A DNA stretch of 44,277 bases from Lachnoclostridium sp. UBA3320 (GTDB taxonomy: Bacteria > Bacillota > Clostridia > Lachnospirales > Lachnospiraceae), in contig DESG01000071.1 of NCBI GenBank assembly GCA_002361175.1, positions 1 to 44,277 of the forward strand, given 5' to 3'. The notes beneath the pieces were generated by a model that saw nothing but the letters and a program-made list of their open reading frames with translations, had not been told where the DNA came from and did not search any database. A program made the position numbers and the translations under genes. Below, piece by piece: positions 8,525 through 19,000 of this stretch (its first letter is position 1; each line of letters opens with the position of its first letter).

Positions 8525-11230
8525 TTACTCTTCTATTATTTTTTGATATCTGCTCCATTTTTTCATAATCTCTTCGCACTTTTCTGTGTCAATATCTTCA
8601 ACAGCATTTTTAAGCTGTTCAAAGTAGTCCTTTTGTACTCCGCTGTAAGTGTAATGTTTCATATTATTGATAACATCTTCCATTGCGTCCATATCTAAAT
8701 TGTCCATCGCATCACTCATCTTTGAAAAGAACATACTAAGTTCTTTTGCATTAGTATCACTCTGCATTCCACCCTGTTTCATGTCTTCTTCATTAAAATA
8801 AGGTGCAAGTATATCTTTATACTGCACATACTGTTTTAACATACCAGGAGTAGTCTCTCTAATCAATTCTATTTCATGTGTATTTCCAGCAGATTCCATA
8901 CGTTCTGCAATTAATGCTAATTCACTGGCGCCAACCTGCCTTGAAGAACTTTTAAGAGCATGTACTTCTATTGTATATTTCTTCCATTCTTCTTTTTCTA
9001 AATACTCTTGTATTAGGGCAGATTTTTTGTCAATAACACGATAATATTCTTTAAGTACACTCCAGAACAATTTTTCGTCTCCAAGAAGTTTTAATGCTGC
9101 TTTTACATCAAGTCCTTCAATTTTAGGAATTTTCTTCTTTTCTTTATATATACTAGGATTATCACGTCCATCTGTATGTTTTTTAAGAACTTTTTCTTTT
9201 GGCAGCCACTTTTTAAGCTTAGAAACTATAACACGAAGTTCTATAGGTTTTGCTACAAAGTCATTCATTCCTTCTCTAATAAACAGCTCTTTTGTGCCAT
9301 CTACCGCATTAGCAGTAAGTGCTATAATAGGAACTTGCCCATTTGCTCCAAGCATACGGCGTATAACTCTTGTCGTTTCTATGCCATCCATCTCTGGCAT
9401 CATATGGTCCATAAGAATTATATCATAACGTTTATTTGTAATTTTTTCAACAGCAATCATGCCGCTAAGTGCAGTTTCAATATTCATATCCAGTGGTCTT
9501 AAAAGCCCTTGCACTACAGTTAGGTTAATTGCATTATCATCTACAACAAGTATCTCTGCATCAGGTGCAGTAAAATCAAAATCTTCTGCCTCCATCTGTG
9601 AAAAATCCTGATATATAGTTTCTCCCCTAAACACACTTGCAAGACTTAACGCATAAAGCGGTTTTTTAATCACCATTACATTAGGTATATTATATGTGCG
9701 TGTCGCACGGAAATTCACAAGCACTACACCATTAATATCAGAGTTTTCCTTTAAAAAGTTTTGCACCATATCTGTAAAAAGCGGTTGTTCTATAAACAGA
9801 TATTTTATATTATCTTTTAATTTATAAAGTTCATCGTCTGACTCAAGCCTTATATAGTTTACACCAAATCTTGGCATATCAATTTCCATTTGCATTTCAA
9901 TATAGTCATTGCTTATAAGTCCTGCTGCTTTTACATTTTCCTGTATGTTGTCAATAGATGGTTTATTACTAATTATTTTTTGTGGCAGTACAAAAGAAAA
10001 TGTGCTTCCTTGTCCATACTCACTTTTTACTTGAATTTTTCCATTCATAAGAGACACAAGCTGTTTGCATATCGCAAGTCCAAGACCAGTCCCTTCAATA
10101 TTGCGGTTACGTTTGCTATCAAGCTGTTGAAAAGATTTAAATAGCCGTTTTATGTCATTTTTTGCAATTCCACTACCTGTATCAGATACATCTACCTGCA
10201 TTAAAATCATGTCTTCATCGGTCTGTTTAAAATCAACTTTTACATGAACATTTCCCTCTTTTGTAAATTTTACTGCATTATTGGCAAGGTTTACCATAAT
10301 CTGCTTAATACGTGTGCTATCGCCATACATCTCATGTGGAAGTTCAGGATTAACATCCAATGTAAGTTCAAGTTCCTTATTGCCAATGCGTGTCATTATT
10401 ATATTTGCCACATCATTAATAAGTGACATAGGCTCATAGTTTACTTCATTAATATCCATCTTGCCTGATTCAATTTTTGAAAAATCTAGTATGTCATTAA
10501 TAATTGCAAGCAGTGTCTGTCCTGAAGATTTAATCTGACTTATATAATTTTTTGCTGCTGGGGAAATTTCTTCACGCAATGCCATTTCAGCCATACCTAT
10601 AACTGCATTCATGGGAGTACGTATCTCATGGCTCATATTTGCAAGAAAATCTGACTTCATACTAGAAGATTTCATAAGCTCAAGATTTTTTAAATAAATC
10701 TGATGTTCACTAAAAGCTACATCTGATATAACATTAGCGATATCATACATAGCAGATGTTATTTTATCAACAGTTGATATATTTACAATATTAAGCTTTC
10801 TTGTGGCTTCTACAAGCTTTTCCTCATCTACACCAATGTTCCTTGCCAGCTTACGCTTTTTATTTTCATTAGCAGGACTTTCTACAACTTGGCCACCCAT
10901 AAAACATCCTACCATTTTGCCATCTGCCATAATAGGAGAAATAAAAAGCATAATACCTGCATGACAAAAATATATACAGGATTTTCCAACCTCACGTGCC
11001 ATTTCTGCACCAGCCCTATTGCAGTCAATGCAACGCTGTCTTCCTTCTTCTGAATCACGCACGCATTTACAAAAATCAGTAAAATTAGAAGGTTCTGTTA
11101 CAGAAACTCCATTGACATCTGTAGTAACTACTGCAATATCTGCCATCATAGAAAATGCATTTTGTATCTTTTGCAATATATTCACATCCACTAAATCAGT
11201 AAGTCCAAATTCCGCTTTAACAATTTCCAT
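8525..11230 (-). CDS. PocR-domain hybrid sensor histidine kinase with receiver and Hpt domains
   Basis: A 901-residue soluble phosphorelay protein. Domains: PocR ligand-binding domain (about 10-175) with clustered cysteines at 54, 56, 67, 70, 85 and 89; HisKA with phospho-acceptor His201 in MSHEIRTPMN; HATPase with N-box NLANNAVKF (about 314-322), G1 DTGSG (350-354) and G2 GTGLGLA (380-386); a receiver-like segment without an acceptor Asp (about 430-535); a true receiver (about 558-675) with acceptor Asp608; and an Hpt domain with His757 in VHALKSS. All four phosphotransfer residues are present, so a His-Asp-His relay is possible within one chain. PocR domains sense small ligands, but the ligand here is unknown. 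It follows the response regulator gene with a 16-base gap. No DNA-binding output domain is present. Confidence 0.93.
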   Translation of the reverse strand: MEIVKAEFGLTDLVDVNILQKIQNAFSMMADIAVVTTDVNGVSVTEPSNFTDFCKCVRDSEEGRQRCIDCNRAGAEMAREVGKSCIYFCHAGIMLFISPIMADGKMVGCFMGGQVVESPANENKKRKLARNIGVDEEKLVEATRKLNIVNISTVDKITSAMYDIANVISDVAFSEHQIYLKNLELMKSSSMKSDFLANMSHEIRTPMNAVIGMAEMALREEISPAAKNYISQIKSSGQTLLAIINDILDFSKIESGKMDINEVNYEPMSLINDVANIIMTRIGNKELELTLDVNPELPHEMYGDSTRIKQIMVNLANNAVKFTKEGNVHVKVDFKQTDEDMILMQVDVSDTGSGIAKNDIKRLFKSFQQLDSKRNRNIEGTGLGLAICKQLVSLMNGKIQVKSEYGQGSTFSFVLPQKIISNKPSIDNIQENVKAAGLISNDYIEMQMEIDMPRFGVNYIRLESDDELYKLKDNIKYLFIEQPLFTDMVQNFLKENSDINGVVLVNFRATRTYNIPNVMVIKKPLYALSLASVFRGETIYQDFSQMEAEDFDFTAPDAEILVVDDNAINLTVVQGLLRPLDMNIETALSGMIAVEKITNKRYDIILMDHMMPEMDGIETTRVIRRMLGANGQVPIIALTANAVDGTKELFIREGMNDFVAKPIELRVIVSKLKKWLPKEKVLKKHTDGRDNPSIYKEKKKIPKIEGLDVKAALKLLGDEKLFWSVLKEYYRVIDKKSALIQEYLEKEEWKKYTIEVHALKSSSRQVGASELALIAERMESAGNTHEIELIRETTPGMLKQYVQYKDILAPYFNEEDMKQGGMQSDTNAKELSMFFSKMSDAMDNLDMDAMEDVINNMKHYTYSGVQKDYFEQLKNAVEDIDTEKCEEIMKKWSRYQKIIEE

Positions 11231-11246
11231 GCTTATAAACCTCCAT

Positions 11247-12098
11247 TCAACTCAGTATATTTTTAAGCAAAGAAGAAAGCTTTAACATATCAATAGGTTT
11301 TAAAAGATATCCACGTGGGTTAAGTGCCAATACTTCTTGTATTTTATCTTTTTCTCTTATACCTGTTAAAAATACTACTGGTATATTTTTGGTCTTTTCA
11401 ATAGCACGCAGCTTTCGTAAAACTGTAGCACCATTTTCTTCTGGCATTTCATAATCCAAAATTATAAGGTCTGTACTTTTTGTTTCAAGAAACTTCATCG
11501 CAACTTTTCCACTTTTTGCTGTAGCTACATCATATTTACTTGAAAGATAGCCTTTAACAAGCTTTAATACCCCACTGTCATCATCTATTACAAGAACGTG
11601 TTTCTTCCTTCCTTCAAGCTTTTCTTTAGCCTCTAAATTGGCAAGTAATTTTTCAGCAGACTTAATAGCATCTGACGCCTTTAAAATTACATCCTTGTCT
11701 TTCTTAAAGCTATTTTGTACTGTTTTCTTTTTATTATCTAGCATTTCTACAATTTTTTCTTCTATATTCTGAAATGAATAAGGTTTCTGGAATATTGTAG
11801 GATTTATTACAGGTGCAACTTTTAAAAGCTGAGTACATTCACTAGATTCACCTATAATTACAATAGGAATTTGCTTTTTAGAAATTTCACGCTCCTCATT
11901 GACAAATCTTTTCATCTCTTCAGGAGTTTCTCCCAACAGACAGTATACAAAGACATCTGGATTTATATATTTTAAATGGTTTACAACATCATCATATCTA
12001 TTTGAGGTACTTATACACTCAAAGTTAAAGTCCATATTGTGAAAAAATTCATTAATAACCGCTTTGTTATTTCCTGTAATTAATACTTTATACTTCAT
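11247..12098 (-). CDS. Response regulator with N-terminal pseudo-receiver and C-terminal receiver
   Basis: 283 residues. The C-terminal half (about 166-283) is a canonical receiver: IDDD at 171-174, acceptor Asp215 in LIILDYEMPE, FLTG with the conserved Thr, and the LLKP lysine motif. The N-terminal half (about 1-120) has the fold pattern of a receiver (KVLITGNN, PDVFVYCL, IPIVIIGE, FQKP) but lacks the acceptor Asp. A charged helical linker joins the halves. There is no HTH, GGDEF or other output domain, so it probably acts through protein contacts, plausibly with the hybrid kinase encoded next. The ribosome site is GGAGG. It is co-directional with the kinase and likely in the same transcript. 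Confidence 0.88.
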   Translation of the reverse strand: MKYKVLITGNNKAVINEFFHNMDFNFECISTSNRYDDVVNHLKYINPDVFVYCLLGETPEEMKRFVNEEREISKKQIPIVIIGESSECTQLLKVAPVINPTIFQKPYSFQNIEEKIVEMLDNKKKTVQNSFKKDKDVILKASDAIKSAEKLLANLEAKEKLEGRKKHVLVIDDDSGVLKLVKGYLSSKYDVATAKSGKVAMKFLETKSTDLIILDYEMPEENGATVLRKLRAIEKTKNIPVVFLTGIREKDKIQEVLALNPRGYLLKPIDMLKLSSLLKNILS

Positions 12099-12122
12099 AG
12101 TTTACCTCCATACTTTAATAAA

Positions 12123-12941
12123 TTAAAATAATGTCATTCCAGAATGAATTACTTTTAATTTATCTTCCATAATTTTATGCATTTCTTTAATAGCCTCTTT
12201 GCCTGTACAATGTCCTGTATAAAAAACTGTTCCTGTTTTTAACAATTCATTTGCAGTACACCTTATATTTTCTAAGTCTGTATCACTATATCCATGCTTT
12301 TGTGCCATATGAAATCCACTTATCACAACTGATGGGTAATCTTTATATAGTTCGTAATATCTGTCCATTATATTTAAAATGCCATTATGTGCACATCCAG
12401 AAAACAACACTGTAAAATTCTCTTGTCTAATAACAGCACACTGTTCATGAGCAAAAGAATCTTGTATATATTCATTATCTATTTTCTGTTTTAATTCCAT
12501 ATTACCCTTTGCAAAAAATTTGCGTCCTTTAATCCCTGAAAATAGCTCTACTTCATCGTCAATAACATAATTGCCAACAATTTTTTTCACTTGTAAAAGA
12601 TTGTTTATTTCTACATCAATTCCTATATATCGTGCTTTGTCTCCTTTTAAATGATAATAAGCATTTGAAGCAGATTCCTGCATATAAATTACAGCATCTG
12701 GACAAAGTTTTGTAAATGGTATTATACCACCAGCATGGTCATAATGTCCATGACTCAATATTGCAATATCCACTCCTGCTAAATCAATTCCAAGCTTTGC
12801 CGCATTTTCTATTGTCTTTTCTGATGCTCCAAAGTCAAGAAGTATTTTATGCTTTGCTGTTTCCATGTAAAAACTCAATCCATGTTCAAATGCACAGCCA
12901 CTTACACCTTCTGTATCTTCTATTAAATTAACAATTCTCAC
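12123..12941 (-). CDS. MBL-fold metallo-hydrolase
   Basis: A 272-residue metallo-beta-lactamase-fold protein with the zinc motif LSHGHYDHAGG (about 62-72), a later GCAHNG motif holding a further metal histidine, and a C-terminal TGHCTGKEA motif. The GCAHNG and GHCTG motifs place it in the subgroup often annotated as 7,8-dihydropterin-6-yl-methyl-4-(beta-D-ribofuranosyl)aminobenzene-5'-phosphate synthase-like hydrolases. The substrate in this organism is unknown. The start is GTG, chosen because GGGGTGG lies just upstream. It stands between mnmA and the two-component genes on the same strand, with gaps of about 30 and 24 bases. Confidence 0.88.
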   Translation of the reverse strand: MRIVNLIEDTEGVSGCAFEHGLSFYMETAKHKILLDFGASEKTIENAAKLGIDLAGVDIAILSHGHYDHAGGIIPFTKLCPDAVIYMQESASNAYYHLKGDKARYIGIDVEINNLLQVKKIVGNYVIDDEVELFSGIKGRKFFAKGNMELKQKIDNEYIQDSFAHEQCAVIRQENFTVLFSGCAHNGILNIMDRYYELYKDYPSVVISGFHMAQKHGYSDTDLENIRCTANELLKTGTVFYTGHCTGKEAIKEMHKIMEDKLKVIHSGMTLF

Positions 12942-12972
12942 TAAAAACCACCCCTTTGTCCTTAAATAGCAA

Positions 12973-14058
12973 TTATTCTGCTGATGTTATCCTTCCACCT
13001 CCAAATATATAGCCATTTTCATAGAATACTATAGCCTGTCCTGGTGTCACTGCTCTTTGCCTTTCATTAAATCTACACATAAGTTTACCATCTGCAATAG
13101 GTATAACTTCGCACTCCGCACCAACGTGAGCATATCTTATCTTTGCAATAAACTTACGTGGCTTTGTAAGATTTTCTTCTGCCATATAATTTATATTATC
13201 AGCATATACCGTATTTGTAAATACACTTTCTGAATCTCCAAGCACTACTTCATGTGTCTGTGGAATAATTTTTTTAACATAATATGGTTGTTTTGCTGCA
13301 AGATTTAGTCCCTTTCTCTGTCCTATTGTATAATTTTCAATTCCTTTATGTACTCCAAGCACATTGCCATAATCATCTACAAAATTACCTGTTATACATT
13401 TTTTTCCTGTTGCTCTCTCAATAAATCCGACATAATCATGGTCTGGTACAAAACATATATCTTGGCTTTCGCTTTTATGTGCTACATCTAAACCAATTTT
13501 TTGTGCTATGCCTCTTATCTCTTCTTTATTATAACTGCCAACAGGCATAAGTGTATGCATAAGCTGGTTTTGACTTAAATTGTAAAGCACATACGTCTGG
13601 TCTTTTTTTTCAGCGGCAGAATAAGCTATTGTATATCGACCATTGGCAAGTTTTATTATACGAGCATAATGACCAGTGGCAATATAATCTGCGCCAATTT
13701 CCATAGAACGTTTTAAAAGAGCATTCCATTTAAGATACTTATTACATGCAATACATGGGTTAGGTGTATGACCTTTTCTATATTCATCTATAAAATAATT
13801 AATTACTTTCTTGCGAAATTCGTCTTTAAAATTCATAACATAGTATGGAATATCTAGCTGCCCTGCAACACGTCTTGCATCTTCAACAGCAGAAAGTCCA
13901 CAGCAGTCACTTTCTATTTCATGTGTAAATACGCCTTCATCTTGCCATACCTGCATTGTCACACCAATTACATTATAACCTTGTTCTTTTAAAAGATATG
14001 CCGCAACGGAAGAATCAACACCACCTGACATACCAACTACAACTGTTTTGTCTGTCAT
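12973..14058 (-). CDS. mnmA: tRNA-specific 2-thiouridylase MnmA
   Basis: A 361-residue enzyme that thiolates uridine 34 of tRNA (Lys, Glu, Gln) in the cytoplasm, using ATP and a persulfide donor. It shows the PP-loop GMSGGVDSS (9-17), the first catalytic cysteine in NPCIACNKYLKW (near 101-112), the KSESQDICFVP motif with the second cysteine, and the C-terminal beta-barrel ending in GQAIVFYENGYIFGGG. Length and all signature motifs match the family. GGAGG lies eight bases before the ATG. It is the first gene of the run that continues with the MBL hydrolase and the phosphorelay genes, and a strong promoter lies about 160 bases upstream. Confidence 0.97.
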   Translation of the reverse strand: MTDKTVVVGMSGGVDSSVAAYLLKEQGYNVIGVTMQVWQDEGVFTHEIESDCCGLSAVEDARRVAGQLDIPYYVMNFKDEFRKKVINYFIDEYRKGHTPNPCIACNKYLKWNALLKRSMEIGADYIATGHYARIIKLANGRYTIAYSAAEKKDQTYVLYNLSQNQLMHTLMPVGSYNKEEIRGIAQKIGLDVAHKSESQDICFVPDHDYVGFIERATGKKCITGNFVDDYGNVLGVHKGIENYTIGQRKGLNLAAKQPYYVKKIIPQTHEVVLGDSESVFTNTVYADNINYMAEENLTKPRKFIAKIRYAHVGAECEVIPIADGKLMCRFNERQRAVTPGQAIVFYENGYIFGGGRITSAE

Positions 14059-14219
14059 ATTCGTACCTCCATATATTTCGCCAACATTGTTCCCAAGATT
14101 GAAGCGTCTTTAACTGTTAAATATTCAATTAAACTCTACCATAAATCTTTATCAAATTCAATAATCAAAAAACATTTCTATTTTTCTCTATTTGATAGGT
14201 ATTATTCTTTATTTTTGAA

Positions 14220-14248
14220 ATTATAATATATATTTTTTAGCATTTCAA
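14220..14248 (-). promoter_or_regulatory. Sigma-A promoter upstream of mnmA
   Basis: On the minus strand TTGAAA (14243-14248) and TATAAT (14220-14225) are separated by 17 bases. This predicts a start near 14213 and a leader of about 155 bases. I see no T-box or known riboswitch core in that leader. Confidence 0.6.
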
Positions 14249-14268
14249 CATTAATACCCTTTTTCTCT

Positions 14269-14299
14269 TTGTGAATAAAGCATAATTATGATGTACAAT
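14269..14299 (+). promoter_or_regulatory. Possible promoter of the XRE gene
   Basis: TTGTGA (14269-14274) and TACAAT (14294-14299) are 19 bases apart, which is longer than ideal. It lies about 27 bases upstream of the chosen ATG. Confidence 0.3.
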
Positions 14300-14325
14300 C
14301 TATTAAAGAATGTGAGGTGATGACC

Positions 14326-14640
14326 ATGTATGAAGATTTTATACCAGAACGGCTAGCAAAACTTAGAATTGTAAAAGACGTGTCTGCACGCAATATGTCA
14401 CTGTCATTAGGACAAGCAAACAATTACATAAACAACATTGAAAATAAAAAATCCCTTCCTTCCATGCAGTCTTTCCTCTACATATGCGAATATCTAGGAG
14501 TAACGCCCCAAGAATTTTTTGACGAAGGAAATCTAAACCCACAAGCCTTACAAGAATTTATTGAAGAGGCAAAAAAACTGGATTCTAAGTCATTATCTTA
14601 TATCTTTGGGATTATGAAGGAACTCAACAACCGAAAATAA
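14326..14640 (+). CDS. XRE-family helix-turn-helix regulator
   Basis: A 104-residue protein with one XRE/HTH domain in the first 65 residues: RLAKLRIVKDVSARNMSLSL, then the recognition helix QANNYINNIENKKSLPSMQSF split over two stretches, then LGVTPQEFF. The C-terminal tail is short and helical. I place the start at the ATG at 14326 because GAGGTG ends six bases before it; an in-frame GTG at 14317 overlaps that ribosome site. It is the only plus-strand gene in the first 34 kb, divergent from mnmA and convergent with jetD. It may control a neighbour, including the Wadjet operon, but nothing in the sequence proves this. Confidence 0.88.
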   Translation: MYEDFIPERLAKLRIVKDVSARNMSLSLGQANNYINNIENKKSLPSMQSFLYICEYLGVTPQEFFDEGNLNPQALQEFIEEAKKLDSKSLSYIFGIMKELNNRK

Positions 14641-14678
14641 GTAGCTGGCTTTGGTCGTATGGATGTCCTATTGGACAG

Positions 14679-14717
14679 ATTGTAGGCAGTACATCATCAC
14701 AGCGTACTGCTTACAAT
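14679..14717. terminator. Hairpin between the convergent XRE gene and jetD
   Basis: ATTGTAGGCAGTAC (14679-14692) pairs with GTACTGCTTACAAT (14704-14717) over 14 positions with one G-T wobble on one strand and an 11-base loop. A second short hairpin (GTCC/GGAC) lies just before it. There is no immediate T-run on either strand, so it is not a classic intrinsic terminator. It may be a bidirectional end or a protein-binding site. Confidence 0.5.
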
Positions 14718-14749
14718 CAAATCCATCACCAATGTTTTTGTAAGTTGTA

Positions 14750-16081
14750 TTATAAAATATACGCCTCTAACATTGCCTCTTGATAAACTGCTCTTTTATT
14801 TTCAATCAGGCACTGTTTTATTTGTTTCAGCTCTGGTATTACAACTTTGTTAAGTTTTGTCAAGGCAACTTTATCAAGTTCTACATCCGACATATGCCTA
14901 TTATAATACTCTGTATTATATCCCCAAAGTATTACTTGTGAAGGATATCTTTTTTTTAGTTTTTGTGCAATTAAAAGTCCATCTGCGTCAAAATCACCTG
15001 CGTAGTAAAGTGGATATCTATCTCCTAATAATTCTAATGTAATATAAAACGCCAGTTTAAATTGCCCATTTCCACATATAAATGTTTTATTTGGATAAGT
15101 CTCTACGAGATAAGAAAATACTGCTGGATTTTCTACTATATAAATTTTTTCTATACCTAAATCTTTTTGTTTTTCTCCTGCCCAGATATTTTCAAGTGTA
15201 CTTAGTGTTTTTAAAGTAAGCTGCATAGGTTCTTTTTCATTGTAATATCCTTCTATTCCTTTATGTATACTGCCATCTTTTTTATTGCCGTGTATTCCAT
15301 ATGCAAGGCACATATTAGATACATTATCTTTTAAAATACCTGCCTGATAAAAAATACTTTCTGTATATTCTGTTTGAGATAATTCTTTTGCTTCTATATT
15401 TATAATGGAAAGTGATTCTATAAAACTTAATAACAGTCTGCACGCTGATGTTGTCTGGTCAAAGAAATGAGGATTTCCTGTAGTCTTTGCAGCAAATACA
15501 GGCAAAGTAAGTGTTTTATTTTCTAAATATGGCAAACTTGCAAATGCTTTAAATAATTTTTTTATAAAGATATAAGAGCTTTCTTTGTCCTTACTGTCAT
15601 TATTATACATTTTTATAAAAATTTGGTTTCCTTTACCGTTTTGCTTCCAAGTATTTACAAACCAAGCTGAAATACTTTTAACTATCTGCACATCATTGTA
15701 GTTTTGTTCTAAATATAAAATACACTTTTCAAAAAAAGCATTTTTATTATTGTTTTCTTTTTCCTTTTCCTGCTTGTTTATTATTAAAGGTTCTCCAAAG
15801 TATGCAGTTAAAATCTCCTCCCATGAAAGACTTGCAAATTTGCTTTGCTTTAAAGCCTTTTCCATAAGTGCAAATGATATTTTTACATCTTTTTTATCCC
15901 CGAAGTCTTTTTTAAAAAAGCCTCCGAGGTCATTTTTTTCATCGAATGAAAGCCCTGTAAGTTTCATTATGCCGCCCATATGTCCAAGGCTTGCATATTT
16001 TTTTTGTAAAGCGTCAAAAAGCTTTTTGTAAACTGTTCTTTTTTTGAAATAGTTTATACAATCTGTAAGTAACTGCTGCAT
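14750..16081 (-). CDS. jetD: Wadjet nuclease subunit JetD (DUF2399, Toprim fold)
   Basis: A 443-residue protein encoded last in the four-gene Wadjet operon. The C-terminal half carries a Toprim-type metal site: VENPAVF (about 316-322) gives the acidic Glu, and YAGDFDADG (about 360-368) gives the Asp cluster. This pattern is that of the DUF2399/TIGR02679 JetD group. In Wadjet systems JetD is the nuclease that cuts closed circular plasmid DNA after the SMC part has measured it. The key acidic residues are intact, so it is expected to be active. The N-terminal half is helical with Lys-rich stretches. GGAG lies seven bases before the ATG. jetD begins 12 bases after the jetC stop. Confidence 0.9.
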   Translation of the reverse strand: MQQLLTDCINYFKKRTVYKKLFDALQKKYASLGHMGGIMKLTGLSFDEKNDLGGFFKKDFGDKKDVKISFALMEKALKQSKFASLSWEEILTAYFGEPLIINKQEKEKENNNKNAFFEKCILYLEQNYNDVQIVKSISAWFVNTWKQNGKGNQIFIKMYNNDSKDKESSYIFIKKLFKAFASLPYLENKTLTLPVFAAKTTGNPHFFDQTTSACRLLLSFIESLSIINIEAKELSQTEYTESIFYQAGILKDNVSNMCLAYGIHGNKKDGSIHKGIEGYYNEKEPMQLTLKTLSTLENIWAGEKQKDLGIEKIYIVENPAVFSYLVETYPNKTFICGNGQFKLAFYITLELLGDRYPLYYAGDFDADGLLIAQKLKKRYPSQVILWGYNTEYYNRHMSDVELDKVALTKLNKVVIPELKQIKQCLIENKRAVYQEAMLEAYIL

Positions 16082-16093
16082 TTTTGCTCTCCA

Positions 16094-19000
16094 TTATGCT
16101 TTATCTGCCAAAGCCCTTGTCTTACCATTCCATATATATGGTATTACTGTTACATATTTTGCATTTTCAGGACGCACAAGCTGATATATTGCAAGAGATG
16201 GAACTGTTTCGTAATCTCCCCAAAGCACTTGAGAATTAATCATAAAGTTAAGGTCAAGACTTACCATAAGTCTAAACATATCTTTTATATTCATCTCATC
16301 GACACCAGCAAATGCTTCGTCAAGTGATATAAGTAGTGGTGCATCTTTATTAGCTCCTGCGTATTTGGCAACTACGGCAGAAAACAGCGGCACATACATT
16401 GACATTGCTTTCTCTCCGCCGCTAAAAGTGAAGAAAATTCTGTCTGTCAGTTCCCTTTTTTTCTCTCCTGTTTTTTGGGAATACAACTTAAATTCAAACC
16501 ATTTACGATAGTCAAGTATATCTTTCATAATCATATGAAATGACAGTACGCTGTCTGAATCTTCAAACATCTTTCTAGCTTCTACAATTTTAGAGCGGAA
16601 ATGTCCTGCCATTCTGCTTACATCTTCATCATTAAGAATTTCTGTATCACTTTGCAGTAAATCCACTAAATCCTTTGTATCAAGTTGTCCATCTTTTTCT
16701 GATTTTTTACTAATCCATCTAAGGCTTAGTTTGAGTCCGCTTGAAGTCTTCATAGATTCCATAAGGTCATTCATTTTTTCTACCCAGCGTTTGCTCTCAT
16801 ATATTTTGGCTCTGATTTTTTTACTGATAGTATTAGACAATATATCTTCAAAAAGTTCTCTATCTCTATCGCTTAAAAGTTTTTCGAGGTCTTGCATATC
16901 ACTTTCTAATTTTACAATTAATTCTTTAAATGTAAGCAAAACTCCTTTATAGCTTGTCTTGATATCTATGCGCTCCATATTTATTCCAAGATGTTTAATA
17001 TCTACTTCACTTCCATCGTCAAGTAGTATTGTTTTATCATTAAAAAGATTAATAATTGTAGGAGTATATTCAACTAAAAAACCTTTCTTTTCATGAAATA
17101 TTGTCTGCAAGTCTCCAAGTAATGTAAGTTGTGGTTTTGCACTTTGTCCGCCAATATTGCATACTTTCCTTGCTTTTGTCTCTGTGTCTGTCTCTTTAGC
17201 CATGTTATTGTCTGCTGCTATATAACCAAGAGCATACTCCATTAAAAAAATTTTTTCTTTCGTACTTTTTCTAAGTTTTATTGTCTGTATCTGCTCCTGC
17301 TGCCTCTCCTTTTTTTCAATATCATTTTGAATAGAATTTTTAAGAAAACCAATTTGTGATGCTGTATTATCACGTTCTGATGGTATTTCATTAATACGTT
17401 TTATACATGCATCAAGTCGCTCTTTTATTTCATTATAATTTGTAAGCGCAAGTTGTTCTCTAACGTATTTTAATTCTTCAAGCAGCCTTGTCTTTCGTTG
17501 TCTCTGTTGATTTAATGTATATAAGATGTCATCCCTATCTTCTAAAAGACTTTCAAAGCTGTCTTGTAATGTTTGAAGCATTTCTATGCTTGACCAGTAT
17601 CTATTATATAAAATGCTCATTTCTTGTAAATATGCTCTATATTCACGAAGTCCACTTAATGCACTTTCAAAAGTGTCTAAATGATTTAACATATGGGCAT
17701 TTGCACAAATTTCTTGCACTTTAATTCTTAATTCTTTTAATCTTTCTTGCTCTTTTTCTAACCTTTCTCTATACTGTTCTGCAAGAGTTTTGGCCTTTTC
17801 AAAGCGGTCATTGCTATCCCATAAATCTTTGGCAGCAATTTTAAGATTTTCTTCATCTGGAAATTTTTCAAGTTCTTCTTCAAGAATATTCTGTTTTTCT
17901 TTAATGCTAAAAATCTGTCCTTCAAGTTCTTCTATCTGCTTTGTAATCTCTAAAACTTGTGTTTTAAGTTCCTCTATTTTCTCTAAACGGTACTGCTCTC
18001 TTGCTGCTGTTCCTATAAATTTTGCCTTATAATTTGTACTAGAAGTTCCTTCAAGAATACCTATATTGTAATGCCCTGATACATTTGCATAAGTACAATC
18101 AAGAATATCTTGTATCTGTTGATAAAGATATGTATTATTGTCTATATTACATATTTTAAGGGCCTTTGTTATATTGGGCATGTTTTGTTTAATATATTCT
18201 GCATCACTAAAAAGATATTTGTCACAAAGCTCTCCATCAAGTGAAAGTATTGTTTCCCTGTCTTTTGCATTAACTACTAATGCATCAAGTATACCCATAT
18301 CAAAAAGACAAGCCTCTAACATATCAACTTCTTTGTCACTTAAATCATCATTAAAATCTACAGTCTTATAAAATGGGATATAAGAAATATGCATTTCATC
18401 AAGCTTTTGTCTATTTTTTATAACCTCTTGACTTCTTTTAGGTTCAGGCTCTTTACTTTCTTCCCACATCTTTAGTTCTTTTTTTATCTCATCTAACTGA
18501 ATATTTAATGGCTCTTTCTCATGTAACAGTTTTCTTTCCTGCGTATATAATATATCTTCTAATATATTTTTCTGGTTACGCAACACAGACTTGACTTTTG
18601 AATAATCTATGCCATACTGATAATTATTTATAAAACCTGCAATTTCCTGCATTTGCATTGGTTCTACTTTAAGCTCTGTATTATCTCGCTCCCATATATA
18701 AATAGCTTCTATTATCTCGTTTTTTTGTTCAAGCAGCTGTCTATCGTACTGCTGCCACTCTCGTTCTGCCTTTTCTCGTTCTTCTTTTTTTAAATCAAGT
18801 TCATACAAAGCCTCATCACAACGTTTTTTTGCCTCTTCTTCCTGTCTAAGTATATTTAACCCATTTTCAACATTTTGCATATATTTATCAAGCATTTTTA
18901 TATGTAGGGAAAAATTGCATCGTTGTTCTTTTTTATCCTTTATTTCATTTATAAAAAAATATGCTTCATCAAACGGAATATTTTCTACCGCACTCTCCAT

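Noticed and set aside
14059..14213. Leader of mnmA considered as a T-box or riboswitch
   Set aside because: No T-box core (GGTGGNACCGCG-like) and no conserved riboswitch stems that I can recognise.
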